A DNA stretch of 64,000 bases from Leptospira andrefontaineae (lineage in GTDB: Bacteria; Spirochaetota; Leptospiria; Leptospirales; Leptospiraceae). The notes beneath the pieces are model-generated. The model saw only the letters and a program-made list of their open reading frames with translations, was not told the origin of the DNA and ran no database searches. Both the position numbers and the translations under genes were made by a program. The stretch covers positions 248,001-312,000 of the forward strand of contig NZ_RQEY01000016.1 of the NCBI RefSeq assembly GCF_004770105.1, read 5' to 3'. Shown here in pieces: positions 9,970 through 18,086 of this stretch (position 1 is its first letter; the number at the start of each line of letters is the position of its first letter).

Positions 9970-10548
9970 TTACGCTTCTGAAACGATTCGAGAAAAGTTT
10001 CTCACCAATTCCAATCCGTTTTGAGTCATGATAGATTCAGGATGGAATTGAACTCCATATAAATGAGGTTTTGTTTTGTGACGCACTCCCATGATAATTC
10101 CATCTTCGGTCTTAGAAGAAACCTCTAAAACATCAGGAAGACTTTCTGGCTGGATCACAAGAGAATGATATCTAGTTGCTAAAAAAGGAGAAGGCAAGGA
10201 CTTATAAATATCCTTACCATCATGTTCTATCAAGCTAACTTTTCCGTGCATAATATTCGGGGCGTTTACGATCTTTCCGCCATGGACAAGACCAATGGCT
10301 TGGTGACCTAAACATACACCTAAGATCGGTAGTTGTCCCGCCAGTTCTTTTAAAATATCAATACAAACTCCTGAATCTTCAGGACGTCCAGGGCCTGGAC
10401 TTAAGATAATCCCTTTCGGATTTAATCTTTTGATCTCGTTCAGATCGATTTTATCGTTTCGATAAACTTCTACCTTATTACCGATTTGAGAAAAATACTG
10501 ATACAGATTGTATGTAAAAGAATCGTAATTGTCTACGAGAAGGATCAT
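9970..10548 (-). CDS. trpG: Anthranilate synthase component II (glutamine amidotransferase)
   Basis: 192 residues, the normal length for TrpG/PabA. Class I amidotransferase triad: C79 in GVCLGHQ, H169 and E171 in QFHPES; the oxyanion motif SPGPGRPED is also present. It releases ammonia from glutamine for TrpE in the first step of tryptophan synthesis. Its ATG overlaps the trpE stop (10545-10548), as expected for a subunit pair. It could also serve as PabA for folate synthesis. Confidence 0.92.
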   Translation of the reverse strand: MILLVDNYDSFTYNLYQYFSQIGNKVEVYRNDKIDLNEIKRLNPKGIILSPGPGRPEDSGVCIDILKELAGQLPILGVCLGHQAIGLVHGGKIVNAPNIMHGKVSLIEHDGKDIYKSLPSPFLATRYHSLVIQPESLPDVLEVSSKTEDGIIMGVRHKTKPHLYGVQFHPESIMTQNGLELVRNFSRIVSEA

Positions 10549-12059
10549 CTATTCCATTCTCCTTTCAATCCGTTTCTTGCAAAGTCAACTGCTCGAAGTA
10601 ATGCAGCCATTTTGTTTTTGGTCTCTTCTAATTCGCCTTCTGGGGAAGAATCATAAACCACTCCACCACCTGCTTGGACGAATGCCTTCTCTCCATAAAA
10701 AGAGATAGTGCGGATCACGATTGCCATGTCTGTATCTCCTTGGTAGGAAATATAACCTAAGGCTCCAGAATAAATTCCTCTTCTGGTTCTTTCCAGCTCG
10801 TCTATGATTTCCATAGCTCTGATCTTAGGTGCGCCCGAAACTGTTCCTGCAGGTAGAGTGGCGCGGAGAAGATCGTAAACCGATTTTCCTTCTTCCAAAA
10901 TTCCGGAACATTGGCTCACGATATGCATGACGTGGGAATACTTTTCTATAATTTTAAAATCTTCTACTCGAACGCTTCCTGCTTCACAAACTCTGCCTAA
11001 GTCATTTCTTCCCAGATCAACGAGCATGATATGTTCTGCGATCTCTTTCGGATCCGCTAAAAGATTCTCTTCTAAAAGTCTGTCCGCTTCCGGATTAGCT
11101 CCTCTTGGTCTTGTACCTGCGATCGGTCTTAAGTAAGTTTTTCTATCCTTACATTTTACCATAATCTCAGGAGAAGATCCTACCAAGGAAATATCATCCA
11201 ACTTGAGGAAATACATATAAGGGCTTGGATTTACCGTTCTTAATCCACGATATACTTGGAAAGGAGGAACACCTGGTCGGAATTCCAACTTTCTAGAAGG
11301 AACTACTTGGAAGATATCTCCCGCGTAAATATATTCCTTCGCTTTCTGGACCGCTTTTTTATAATCTTCGTCCGGAATATTAGGAGTGTATTCTAATTTT
11401 TCTTTAGACTCAAGCGGATGTTTAACCCAACCAGGAAGTTCTCCTTCTCTGATCTCCTTTTCGATCGCATCAATTCTTTCTAATGTAGCTTCGTAACAAG
11501 CTTTAGGATCTTCGTATTCCGAAAGACGTGCATTTACAACAATCCTTAAAAGACGATCCACATGATCTACTACAAGAACCTCGTCGTATAATGCAAAGTA
11601 TGCATCAGGAGCCGGTTCATCTTCCGGTTTTGTATCCGGAATATTTTCATAATAACGTACTGCACCGAAGGAAAGAAAACCTACAGCTCCTCCTTGGAAA
11701 GAAGGAAGTCTATGATCCGGAACGTATTTGTCGTCCCCCATGGAGTATTCCAATAGGAATAAAGGATCATACGTAATGATCTCTGTTTCAGGTTCTTTTC
11801 TCTTGGAAACATAGAATAGACCGTTCTTACCATAGAGAAGTCTATAAGGATCTTTTCCTAAGAAGGAATTCCTACCAACATTCTCTCCACCTTCTACTGA
11901 TTCTAAAAGAAAAGAATGTTTGGCCTCGGTACCTCCCCATTTTGCAAAAAGGGACACCGGGGTTTCCAAATCCAAGAAGACTTGTTTGAAAACCGGGATC
12001 AGATTCCCGGATTTTGTTTTCTCCAGGAATTCTTCGTATGTTAAGGAAAATTCCTTCAG
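10545..12059 (-). CDS. trpE: Anthranilate synthase component I, probable non-ATG start
   Basis: Converts chorismate plus ammonia to anthranilate with TrpG. Chorismate-binding signatures are clear: [38 protein letters not shown] and the C-terminal GGGVVYDS. No ATG fits. The first TTG (11975) gives 476 residues but begins inside conserved sequence. The frame extends upstream through [18 protein letters not shown], which resembles the start of other TrpE proteins. In that extension the only plausible initiator is CTG at 12059-12057, eight bases after AGAAGGA and overlapping the TGA of the upstream acyl-CoA dehydrogenase. I give the CTG start; TTG 11975 is the conservative alternative. No Trp leader peptide was seen. 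Confidence 0.88.
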   Translation of the reverse strand: MKEFSLTYEEFLEKTKSGNLIPVFKQVFLDLETPVSLFAKWGGTEAKHSFLLESVEGGENVGRNSFLGKDPYRLLYGKNGLFYVSKRKEPETEIITYDPLFLLEYSMGDDKYVPDHRLPSFQGGAVGFLSFGAVRYYENIPDTKPEDEPAPDAYFALYDEVLVVDHVDRLLRIVVNARLSEYEDPKACYEATLERIDAIEKEIREGELPGWVKHPLESKEKLEYTPNIPDEDYKKAVQKAKEYIYAGDIFQVVPSRKLEFRPGVPPFQVYRGLRTVNPSPYMYFLKLDDISLVGSSPEIMVKCKDRKTYLRPIAGTRPRGANPEADRLLEENLLADPKEIAEHIMLVDLGRNDLGRVCEAGSVRVEDFKIIEKYSHVMHIVSQCSGILEEGKSVYDLLRATLPAGTVSGAPKIRAMEIIDELERTRRGIYSGALGYISYQGDTDMAIVIRTISFYGEKAFVQAGGGVVYDSSPEGELEETKNKMAALLRAVDFARNGLKGEWNR

Positions 12060-13219
12060 AGGTTCGGTCCTTCTATCCCTTTACCTTCTGTCAGGTAACG
12101 GGAGATGATCAATCTTTGGATTTGAGAAGTACCTTCGTAAATTTGGAAAATTTTAGCGTCTCTCATCAGTTTTTCAACTGGGTATTCAGAGTTAAAACCG
12201 TAACCACCTAATACTTGTACTGCGTCAGTCGTAATTCTCATACAAGCATCTGCGCAGAATACTTTAGCGATAGAAGCTTGGTAAGTATTTCTGAAACCAT
12301 TATCGATCAACCAAGCAGCTTGGTGGCAAAGAAGTCTTCCTGCTTCTATATCTCTCGCCATCTCTGCGATCATAAAGGAAATAGCTTGGTTCTCCATGAT
12401 AGGTTTACCGAATGCAGTTCTAGTTTTAGCATATTCTAATGCATGTTCCATGGCTGCTCTTGCAACACCAACTGCTCCGATTGCGACACCAGGACGAGTA
12501 TGATCAAACGCTCCCATTGCGATCTTAAATCCATCGCCTTCTTTACCGATCATTTGGCTTTTGTGAACTTTCACTTCTTCGAAAGTGATTCCTCTGGTGT
12601 CGGAACATTTTTGTCCCATGTTCAATTCTTTTTTGCCAACGACTACACCTGGGGTTTTGGAACTAACTATAAATCCTGTAATACCTTTATGACCCGCAGC
12701 AGGATCGGTTTTAGTAAGAACGAAGAACCAGTCCGCATAACCTGCGTTAGTAATCCACATCTTGGAACCGTTGATAATATATTCATCTCCAACTTTTCTT
12801 GCAGTAGTGCGGATACCCGCGACGTCGGAACCTGCACCAGGTTCAGTAACTGCATAAGCGCAGAGTTGGAATTGTTCTGTCATAGGCTGAATCCATTTTT
12901 TAAGGACTTCGTCGCTTGCTCCGATAAGAACCGGTGCTAATGCAAGGTTGTTTGCAAGGATCGCAGTCGCCATTGCGGAACAACCCCAGAATAATTCCTC
13001 TCCGATGATAGTATCATCTAACTCGGTCATTCCGGCTCCGTTATATTTTTCCGGAATATGGATATTCATTAAGCCTATTTCCCAGGCCTTTTTCAAGATC
13101 TGAAGAGGGTATTCTCCAGTTTTATCGTGATGCTCCGCTTTTGGGCGGATCTCATTTTTTGCAAAATCTCTGGCAAGACCTCTAAGCGCTTTTTGATCGT
13201 CTGAAAGAGCGAAATCCAT
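12056..13219 (-). CDS. Acyl-CoA dehydrogenase
   Basis: 387 residues, standard for short/medium-chain acyl-CoA dehydrogenases. FAD- and substrate-binding motifs are present: [25 protein letters not shown] and VLGGYGF. The catalytic base is E362 in [10 protein letters not shown]. It oxidises acyl-CoA to trans-2-enoyl-CoA and passes electrons to ETF in beta-oxidation or branched-chain amino-acid breakdown. It is the first gene of the run continuing into trpE, with stop and next start overlapping. Chain-length preference cannot be read from the sequence. Confidence 0.92.
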   Translation of the reverse strand: MDFALSDDQKALRGLARDFAKNEIRPKAEHHDKTGEYPLQILKKAWEIGLMNIHIPEKYNGAGMTELDDTIIGEELFWGCSAMATAILANNLALAPVLIGASDEVLKKWIQPMTEQFQLCAYAVTEPGAGSDVAGIRTTARKVGDEYIINGSKMWITNAGYADWFFVLTKTDPAAGHKGITGFIVSSKTPGVVVGKKELNMGQKCSDTRGITFEEVKVHKSQMIGKEGDGFKIAMGAFDHTRPGVAIGAVGVARAAMEHALEYAKTRTAFGKPIMENQAISFMIAEMARDIEAGRLLCHQAAWLIDNGFRNTYQASIAKVFCADACMRITTDAVQVLGGYGFNSEYPVEKLMRDAKIFQIYEGTSQIQRLIISRYLTEGKGIEGPNL

Positions 13220-13397
13220 TATAACTAAACCTTGATTGGAATGAGGTAGACCGGTACGGATAAAAATTCCCGGTGAAAAACCCTAAGGAACAGGTTCTAA
13301 GCGGAAGGGTACCGAGTCAAGAACGTACGATTGGATTAGAAGAGATGGGAAGAATCCGGAAATCGTTTAAATGCCGAATATGCGGCATCGGGTTTGG

Positions 13398-13433
13398 GTC
13401 TCATGATTGGAAATAAATTTCCAATCATGAGAC
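13398..13433. repeat. 36-base perfect palindrome
   Basis: GTCTCATGATTGGAAAT (13398-13414) and its exact reverse complement (13417-13433) are separated only by AA. Seventeen paired bases with a two-base centre are far beyond chance in this composition. There is no T-run, so it is not a standard terminator. It could be a protein-binding site, a cruciform-forming site or a remnant of a mobile element. Confidence 0.75.
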
Positions 13434-13612
13434 AAAGAGCGAAAAACTCTCTTCCTCTAAGACCCGAATGTGTTTTGAATTAGTTCCATGTTGGAGGTTT
13501 CAAGATCTTCTTTTAAATATGTTTTATAAAAAAAGAAGAAGGCTAGATTAGCGAAATTTTATATAAACTTTTGAATTTTGATTGTGAGCGGTCTGTACTT
13601 TTTCGGATTATC

Positions 13613-13647
13613 TTTGACCTCGGCCCCGGGATTTTACCGAGGTCAAA
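13613..13647 (+). promoter_or_regulatory. 5' UTR stem-loop before the small secreted protein gene
   Basis: TTTGACCTCGG (13613-13623) pairs perfectly with CCGAGGTCAAA (13637-13647) around a 13-base loop. The stem ends 21 bases before the ATG at 13669 and leaves the AAAAGGA ribosome site free. It may stabilise the mRNA or terminate upstream transcription. Confidence 0.5.
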
Positions 13648-13668
13648 ATAATTAAAAGGATAAGTTCA

Positions 13669-13815
13669 ATGAAAAAACTAGTATTAGCGCTTACGACTCT
13701 TTCTCTTGTTGCTGCTTTCGCACTAAGCGCAGAAGAGAAAAAAGAAGCTCCTAAAAAAGAGGAAGCAAAGAAAGAAGCACCAAAGGCCGACGCTAAGAAA
13801 GAAGCAAAAAAATAA
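13669..13815 (+). CDS. Small Lys/Ala/Glu-rich exported protein, 48 residues
   Basis: ATG at 13669 follows AAAAGGA by several bases. Residues 1-20 form a clean signal peptide (KK, then LVLALTTLSLVAAFALS), probably cleaved after A-L-S-A. The mature part is about 28 residues made almost only of Lys, Glu, Ala and Pro in an EEAKKEAPK pattern, hydrophilic and probably unstructured or helical. It sits between a 5' stem-loop and a strong terminator, which argues that it is a real transcribed gene. No family recognised; similar short KAE-rich exported proteins are seen in many Gram-negative genomes without known function. The opposite-strand frame across it is a shadow of its repetitive codons. Confidence 0.72.
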   Translation: MKKLVLALTTLSLVAAFALSAEEKKEAPKKEEAKKEAPKADAKKEAKK

Positions 13816-13839
13816 TCCCGAAAGGGTTTATTGACGTCG

Positions 13840-13866
13840 GCACTGGATATAAGAGTGCAGCGACAA
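13840..13866 (+). repeat. Intergenic repeat, copy A (27 bases, ahead of a hairpin)
   Basis: Matches copy B at 13963-13989 in 24 of 27 bases; the shared core is GGATATAAGAGTG and AGCGAC. Each copy is followed directly by a hairpin. Copy A lies in the 3' region of the small gene ending at 13815. Confidence 0.65.
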
Positions 13867-13894
13867 AGGGCCTCCCGCAAAGGAGGCCCTTTTT
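13865..13894 (+). terminator. Rho-independent terminator after the small gene
   Basis: AAAGGGCCTCC pairs with GGAGGCCCTTT around a short loop (core arms 13867-13875 and 13882-13890) and runs into TTTTT. A strong GC stem plus T-run on the + strand. Confidence 0.85.
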
Positions 13895-13962
13895 ATTTTC
13901 AATACAGCTATGAAGAACTATGTGTTAGTCGGTCTCCAAAAAAGAATCCGGTTGGTTAGACC

Positions 13963-14007
13963 GCACCGGATATAAGAGTGAAGCGACGATAGGAGTCCAA
14001 AGACTCC
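13963..14007 (+). repeat. Intergenic repeat, copy B, with hairpin
   Basis: 13963-13989 repeats copy A with three differences and is followed by GGAGTC (13992-13997), loop CAAA, GACTCC (14002-14007). There is no protein-coding gene immediately upstream on the + strand, so this copy may belong to a duplicated 3' UTR or to an unannotated RNA. Confidence 0.55.
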
Positions 14008-14133
14008 CGTTTCTTATTCATAAGATCCAGCCCTCATTGTCAGCTATTTTTTCCCCATTAGGCCTTTCTGCCCTTTCTAATGAAATATGCGTAATTGCAG
14101 AAGTTTTATCCGTTATAGCCCTCTATTTTACAT

Positions 14134-14982
14134 TTAGGTTCCTAATATTTGAGATTTCATAAAATGAGCGGACCTTCTTCCTAACTCTAAAGCTAATCTT
14201 CCGTTTTCCATTTTGTTCGGATGAAGATAGGGAGTATTCGTCACTACTCTGATAATTTTTTTACCATATTTCTTAGCTAATAGTTCTTTAAGATCTCTGG
14301 TCTCACTTGCGATTACATTCACGCAAGAATCGAAAGCTCGCATTAATACTTTATCCGAAACAGGTTTGCGGTTCTCAATATCGTGAATAACGATCCTCTT
14401 GATGCTTGGATCCAATATAAATTCTTTGATCGGTTCCGCATCCGCAACACCACCATCTAAAAATTCCTCTCCATTCAAGTTTGGAACTTCGAATAGAATG
14501 GGGAATGTCATGGATGCCATGATCATATCTACGATATTCCCTTCGGTCTTTAATTCTCTGATACCCTTGGTAAGATTGGAAACTGCGATCCCCATCTTGA
14601 TAGGCATCTCAGAAATATCCTTACCTCCCAAATAAGGTTCTAATAAGGTCCTGATCTTTTTTCCGGAAAGGATACCTGAATAATTTTTGAGTCCTTTTTT
14701 AAACGGTTTCAGGAACTGGCTGAAGAAGTTTCCGTCCCAGAAATCGCTTTTTTGCAAAGTAAGAATGAATCTTGTGATCTCTTCGGGCGGAATTCCTGCT
14801 GAAACTAAAGAACCTATCAAAGCTCCAGAACTAGAACCTGCGATTGCCGCCGGTTTGAAACCGATTTCTTTTAGTCCGAGAGAGAAACCGGAGTGTGCGT
14901 AAAAGCCGAAAAATGCTGAGTTCAAAGCCAATGCGTCATACGATTTTTTAAAGATAAGATTCGGCGATTTTTTGGAAGCCAT
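14134..14982 (-). CDS. Patatin-like phospholipase
   Basis: 282 residues. The Ser-Asp dyad of the patatin family is visible: nucleophile S51 in GSSSG (residues 49-53) and Asp in the DGG motif (FLDGGVAD). An N-terminal block FFGFYAHSGFSLGL occupies the oxyanion-hole position. There is no signal peptide, so it is likely cytosolic or peripheral. Family members deacylate phospholipids or lysophospholipids. It stands alone and faces the repeat-rich region at 13816-14133. Confidence 0.88.
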   Translation of the reverse strand: MASKKSPNLIFKKSYDALALNSAFFGFYAHSGFSLGLKEIGFKPAAIAGSSSGALIGSLVSAGIPPEEITRFILTLQKSDFWDGNFFSQFLKPFKKGLKNYSGILSGKKIRTLLEPYLGGKDISEMPIKMGIAVSNLTKGIRELKTEGNIVDMIMASMTFPILFEVPNLNGEEFLDGGVADAEPIKEFILDPSIKRIVIHDIENRKPVSDKVLMRAFDSCVNVIASETRDLKELLAKKYGKKIIRVVTNTPYLHPNKMENGRLALELGRRSAHFMKSQILGT

Positions 14983-15105
14983 TGCGAATTTCTTAATCCA
15001 GAGGGGGACTTTGTCCAGAATTTTACCTTAACTTTTAGGACTTTCGTTTTGTGAATTTGGAGAATCATTCTTGAAACAATTCAATTCCGGGAGTATCACT
15101 ATGGG

Positions 15106-15423
15106 ATGAGCTATCGAACTTTTTACGTCACCACTAAGAATGAGACAGAGGCTTTAAAAATCGCTGAAACTTTAGTGAACGAAAGACTGGTTGCCTGCGC
15201 CAATTTGATCCCTGGTATGAAATCTATTTATAGATGGCATGGGAGATTGGAGCATAATCAGGAAACGATTCTTTTATTAAAAACCAAAGATTCCGAGGCG
15301 GAGAAAGTCGTAGCAAGAATTTCGGAGCTACATAGTTACACGGTCCCTTGTATTGTTTCCTGGGAAATCAAAGAGGCGAACCAAAAGTATTTGCGTTGGA
15401 TAGATTCGGAAATCGGAAAATAA
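15106..15423 (+). CDS. cutA: CutA-like divalent-cation tolerance protein
   Basis: 105 residues, the usual CutA length. Diagnostic segments: TTKNETEALKIAETLVNERLVACAN near the start, then IYRWHGRLE and ETILLLKTK, and finally HSYTVPCIVSW. CutA forms a very stable trimer with a PII-like fold and was linked genetically to copper tolerance; its molecular role is still unclear. The start at 15106 follows GGGAG by about a dozen bases; an ATG five bases earlier closes at once. Confidence 0.93.
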   Translation: MSYRTFYVTTKNETEALKIAETLVNERLVACANLIPGMKSIYRWHGRLEHNQETILLLKTKDSEAEKVVARISELHSYTVPCIVSWEIKEANQKYLRWIDSEIGK

Positions 15424-15517
15424 TTCTTTCCCTTTAAACATTCTTTTCATACATTCGGATATTTTTATCGAGTCTCTTGGTTGGAAATTCCGATAGATTC
15501 GTGACTGAGGCGGATGA

Positions 15518-16132
15518 ATGGAAGAAAAAGCGGAAAAGTTTTGGACCTGGTTTTCCCAGAACAGCCGGTATTATACTAAACTAGATGACCTGGATGATAA
15601 AGAAAGAGATCGCCTTTTGGACGATCTGATGGATCGACTCCAGGAAGTGAATTCCGAGTTTTTTTTCGAGATCGGTGGTGGGGATGAGAGTCCTCACGAA
15701 TTCACAGTTGTCACAGCAGGAGACGAAGATCTGTACGCAGAGGCGGAAAGATTTGTAGACCTCGCACCTGAAATTTCAGGCTGGGACGTGTTTTCCGTAG
15801 ACCAATACCAAGAAAAAGGCACAGTCATATTTCACGAAGGTCTGGAATTGGATTCGGAAGAGATCTGGTTCCTTCCTTTAGAGAACACAAGTCTTCCTAA
15901 AAGTTTCGGAGTTCGGATCTGTTTCCCTGATTTTCCGAATGTAGAATCCAATCCTAATCTCAAAAAAGCAGTGGGGCTATTATTAGAAGCTCTTCTCGGC
16001 GAAGATACATACACCAAAGAGATCGGGTATTACGACATCGGAATGCTTCCGGACGATCCTGAAGAAGAAGGGTTTATAGAATTAGTAGAATTGCCCGACT
16101 ATATCCAGTGGAGAAAGGAAAGAGAGGCATAA
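15518..16132 (+). CDS. Acidic conserved hypothetical protein
   Basis: 204 residues, strongly acidic, no signal peptide or membrane segment. The layout KFWTWFSQN, then FEIGGG, HEFTVVTAG, then ERFVDLAPEISGWDVF resembles a family of bacterial cytosolic proteins of unknown function with a W-F-N start and a D-A-P-x-L-x-G-W motif. The C-terminal half carries EEIWFLPL and a closing GFIELVELPDYI. It follows cutA by 94 bases on the same strand. Function not known. Confidence 0.7.
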   Translation: MEEKAEKFWTWFSQNSRYYTKLDDLDDKERDRLLDDLMDRLQEVNSEFFFEIGGGDESPHEFTVVTAGDEDLYAEAERFVDLAPEISGWDVFSVDQYQEKGTVIFHEGLELDSEEIWFLPLENTSLPKSFGVRICFPDFPNVESNPNLKKAVGLLLEALLGEDTYTKEIGYYDIGMLPDDPEEEGFIELVELPDYIQWRKEREA

Positions 16133-16153
16133 AAAAAGGCGGGCAAGCCCGCC
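16131..16153 (-). terminator. Rho-independent terminator for the S15-type hydrolase gene
   Basis: GGCGGGC (16138-16144) and GCCCGCC (16147-16153) form a 7-base-pair GC stem; on the minus strand it is followed by seven T. The T-run overlaps the stop of the + strand gene ending at 16132. Confidence 0.8.
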
Positions 16154-16180
16154 GTTAAGAAGGGGAATGGAAATCCGAAA

Positions 16181-17923
16181 TTAATTCTCCGATTGGATCA
16201 CTAAAGTGGATTGTGGGCTCTTGGAATGTTTCACATCCAGACCATAAATCAGCACAGTAGGCACCGCATATTGAGAATCGAAAGTATCGATTGCAATCGC
16301 GATCTTATTTCCAGCAGGAACATCATACGCTACCGCATTTAGATCGATAGACATATCTTTTGTTTCATACCATCCCGCGTCGAAAATAGTTCCGGTACCA
16401 TGAGTGATCAAAGTAGCGGTGCCATATTTGTCTACATCGTAGAAGTAAACGTTCACGTTAGCCTTTCCTAGGCTGGAAGAGATCCTTCCGTTCCAGAACA
16501 TTTTACCTCTAATCTTCAGTGTAGAACTTAAGTTAGAAGATTGGTAAACGATACCATTCACTCTGCTTACTAAACCTAAATTGGTTGTTACTGGAATTTC
16601 AGCATGAGCAGCAAGAATATCCGCAAGCAAAGGAAATCCGGTGCTTGCAGCAGTATCCGCTCCGGAAAGAATTCCAGTATTAGTAACAGTAGTGTTTTGA
16701 CTAGTACCAATTTCTCCATTAGAGAATAGACCTCTTGGTTTCAGATAAAAAGTTTTATCGGAAACAGTAGGAGAAGGCCAAGAAGGGAGAGTTACTCTAG
16801 GTCCCGCAAAACGTTTTTGGAAAGTAACCTGAGGTTTGTCCATGATCCCGTTATTGATACCTTTCAACCAATAATCGAACCAATCGTATGCGTTATCCCA
16901 AACTGTACCGGAAAAACCGAGGATGCCACCGATTTCCGCGGAAGCATGGATCCCTTCGTTCATTAAAAGTTTTTTAGGAACAGTGATCTTAGCATAATAA
17001 TCTAAAACCGCATTCGGGTTAAATAAGAAGTCCTCGAAGTTATTCGAGATCATTACCGACTTACCTGCAGAAGCATTTAATTGTCCTACAAAAGTTTCAG
17101 GAGAACGATCTGCGGCCCATGTGGTCACAGAGTCGATATCCGTATGTTGTAGAAGTTTTCCGAAATTCTGTGCGATGATCGGATCAGGTCTTCCTGTGAT
17201 ATAGCTGGAAGCAACCAGCAATAATCCCCAGATCAATCTAGGAGTATCATTGCCATAAAGAGAACGTTTTAGATTTCCCCAACCGCTCATTGCAACAGCA
17301 GTTTTAATTCTAGGCTCAGTGCTTACACCCGCTAAAGAAATTCCGGCACCATAAGAGATACCAGAAATACCGATATTTGCTGAATCGGTTTGAGTGTTGG
17401 CAAGTAACCAATCGATAATTTTGCTTAAGTCGGCTCTATCTTTTGGACCAGCAGTATCGATTAATCCTCCGGAAGCTCCGAAACCTCTTGTGCTATAAGA
17501 GAGAACTATATACCCCTTTTTAGCGAGTTTCGCAGCGGGAACCAGATACTCGTATTTGTTTAATGCCCAGCTATTAACGAAAATTACTGTTGGGTATTTT
17601 CCGGTAGGGGAAGGGGTAGAAGGTGTAAAAAGGCTAGCCTCTAATACAACTCCATCATTCGCAGTTACCTTAATAGTATTGTCGAAAGTGAAACTTCCGT
17701 CGCTCTCTTGTGCAAATGCATTTTGGATCTGGCCGCTTGAATCTTCTAACTCGGAAACACCTTTGTTTCCTGAAGCTTGAGCCAAGCTTGGATCTAAGGA
17801 AGCTAAGAGGGCTGCAGCTTCCGCATTTTGAGAAGAATCACTTTTACATGAGTAAAATGATCCTCCTACGATCATCATTAGTATGCAAAATCGCATAACT
17901 AACGTTCGGTATATTTTTCTCAT
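16181..17923 (-). CDS. Lipoprotein hydrolase of the S15 / CocE-NonD family
   Basis: 580 residues from ATG 17923, with GGAG seven bases upstream; a GTG just before is possible. A signal peptide ends in a spirochaete-type lipobox at Cys26 (SFYSCKSD), so the protein should be lipidated. The alpha/beta-hydrolase core has nucleophile Ser190 in GISYGAG, an Asp in NFEDF and His in EGIHAS. The C-terminal 200 residues look like the jelly-roll domain of X-Pro dipeptidyl-peptidase and cocaine-esterase enzymes. Predicted to cleave esters or X-Pro peptides at the cell envelope. An AACGTTCG motif lies about 150 bases upstream. Confidence 0.82.
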   Translation of the reverse strand: MRKIYRTLVMRFCILMMIVGGSFYSCKSDSSQNAEAAALLASLDPSLAQASGNKGVSELEDSSGQIQNAFAQESDGSFTFDNTIKVTANDGVVLEASLFTPSTPSPTGKYPTVIFVNSWALNKYEYLVPAAKLAKKGYIVLSYSTRGFGASGGLIDTAGPKDRADLSKIIDWLLANTQTDSANIGISGISYGAGISLAGVSTEPRIKTAVAMSGWGNLKRSLYGNDTPRLIWGLLLVASSYITGRPDPIIAQNFGKLLQHTDIDSVTTWAADRSPETFVGQLNASAGKSVMISNNFEDFLFNPNAVLDYYAKITVPKKLLMNEGIHASAEIGGILGFSGTVWDNAYDWFDYWLKGINNGIMDKPQVTFQKRFAGPRVTLPSWPSPTVSDKTFYLKPRGLFSNGEIGTSQNTTVTNTGILSGADTAASTGFPLLADILAAHAEIPVTTNLGLVSRVNGIVYQSSNLSSTLKIRGKMFWNGRISSSLGKANVNVYFYDVDKYGTATLITHGTGTIFDAGWYETKDMSIDLNAVAYDVPAGNKIAIAIDTFDSQYAVPTVLIYGLDVKHSKSPQSTLVIQSEN

Positions 17924-18070
17924 CACTATTCTCCATACGCTTTTTCAGTCTTTGACTTTTTAGCTAATTTATGGAGAGGGAGTATAAGACAGTTATCAGT
18001 GAGGGTCGTCTTGGATTCGAATCTTGGACAAATTAAAAGGTCTTAATTTTTTATTTAAACAAATTTAGAA

Positions 18071-18084
18071 GAAAACGTTCGTTC
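18071..18084. promoter_or_regulatory. AACGTTCGTTC motif, possible TetR-family site
   Basis: GAAAACGTTCGTTC lies upstream of the hydrolase gene starting at 17923 and at the 3' end of the AraC gene. It resembles half of the operators near 6378 and 6447 but is not a full palindrome. Confidence 0.25.
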
Positions 18085-18086
18085 AA

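Larger units (their letters stand above)
13220..13668. other. 449-base non-coding stretch with strong secondary structure
   Basis: No convincing gene on either strand. It holds the upstream region of the acyl-CoA dehydrogenase, a 36-base palindrome (13398-13433), and an 11-base-pair hairpin just before the small gene at 13669. The rest shows nothing recognisable. Confidence 0.6.
13816..14133. other. 318-base intergenic stretch with terminator and repeat pair
   Basis: Between the small gene and the convergent patatin gene. It contains repeat copies A and B, the terminator at 13865-13894 and a second hairpin at 13992-14007. A 21-codon ATG frame inside has no support as a gene. Confidence 0.55.

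Noticed and set aside
12215..12940. Cys-rich + strand frames over the acyl-CoA dehydrogenase
   Set aside because: Antisense of a well-supported dehydrogenase; the Cys and Ser content comes from reverse-complemented Ala/Thr codons.
13608..13880. 90-codon minus-strand frame rich in Ala, Ser and Phe
   Set aside because: It mirrors the Lys/Ala/Glu codons of the small + strand gene (13669-13815) and runs through its terminator and hairpin. No ribosome site; composition is an antisense artefact.
17890..17920. TAACGTTCGG near the start of the S15-type hydrolase
   Set aside because: It matches the AACGTT core but lies within the coding sequence for the signal peptide and is not palindromic beyond six bases.
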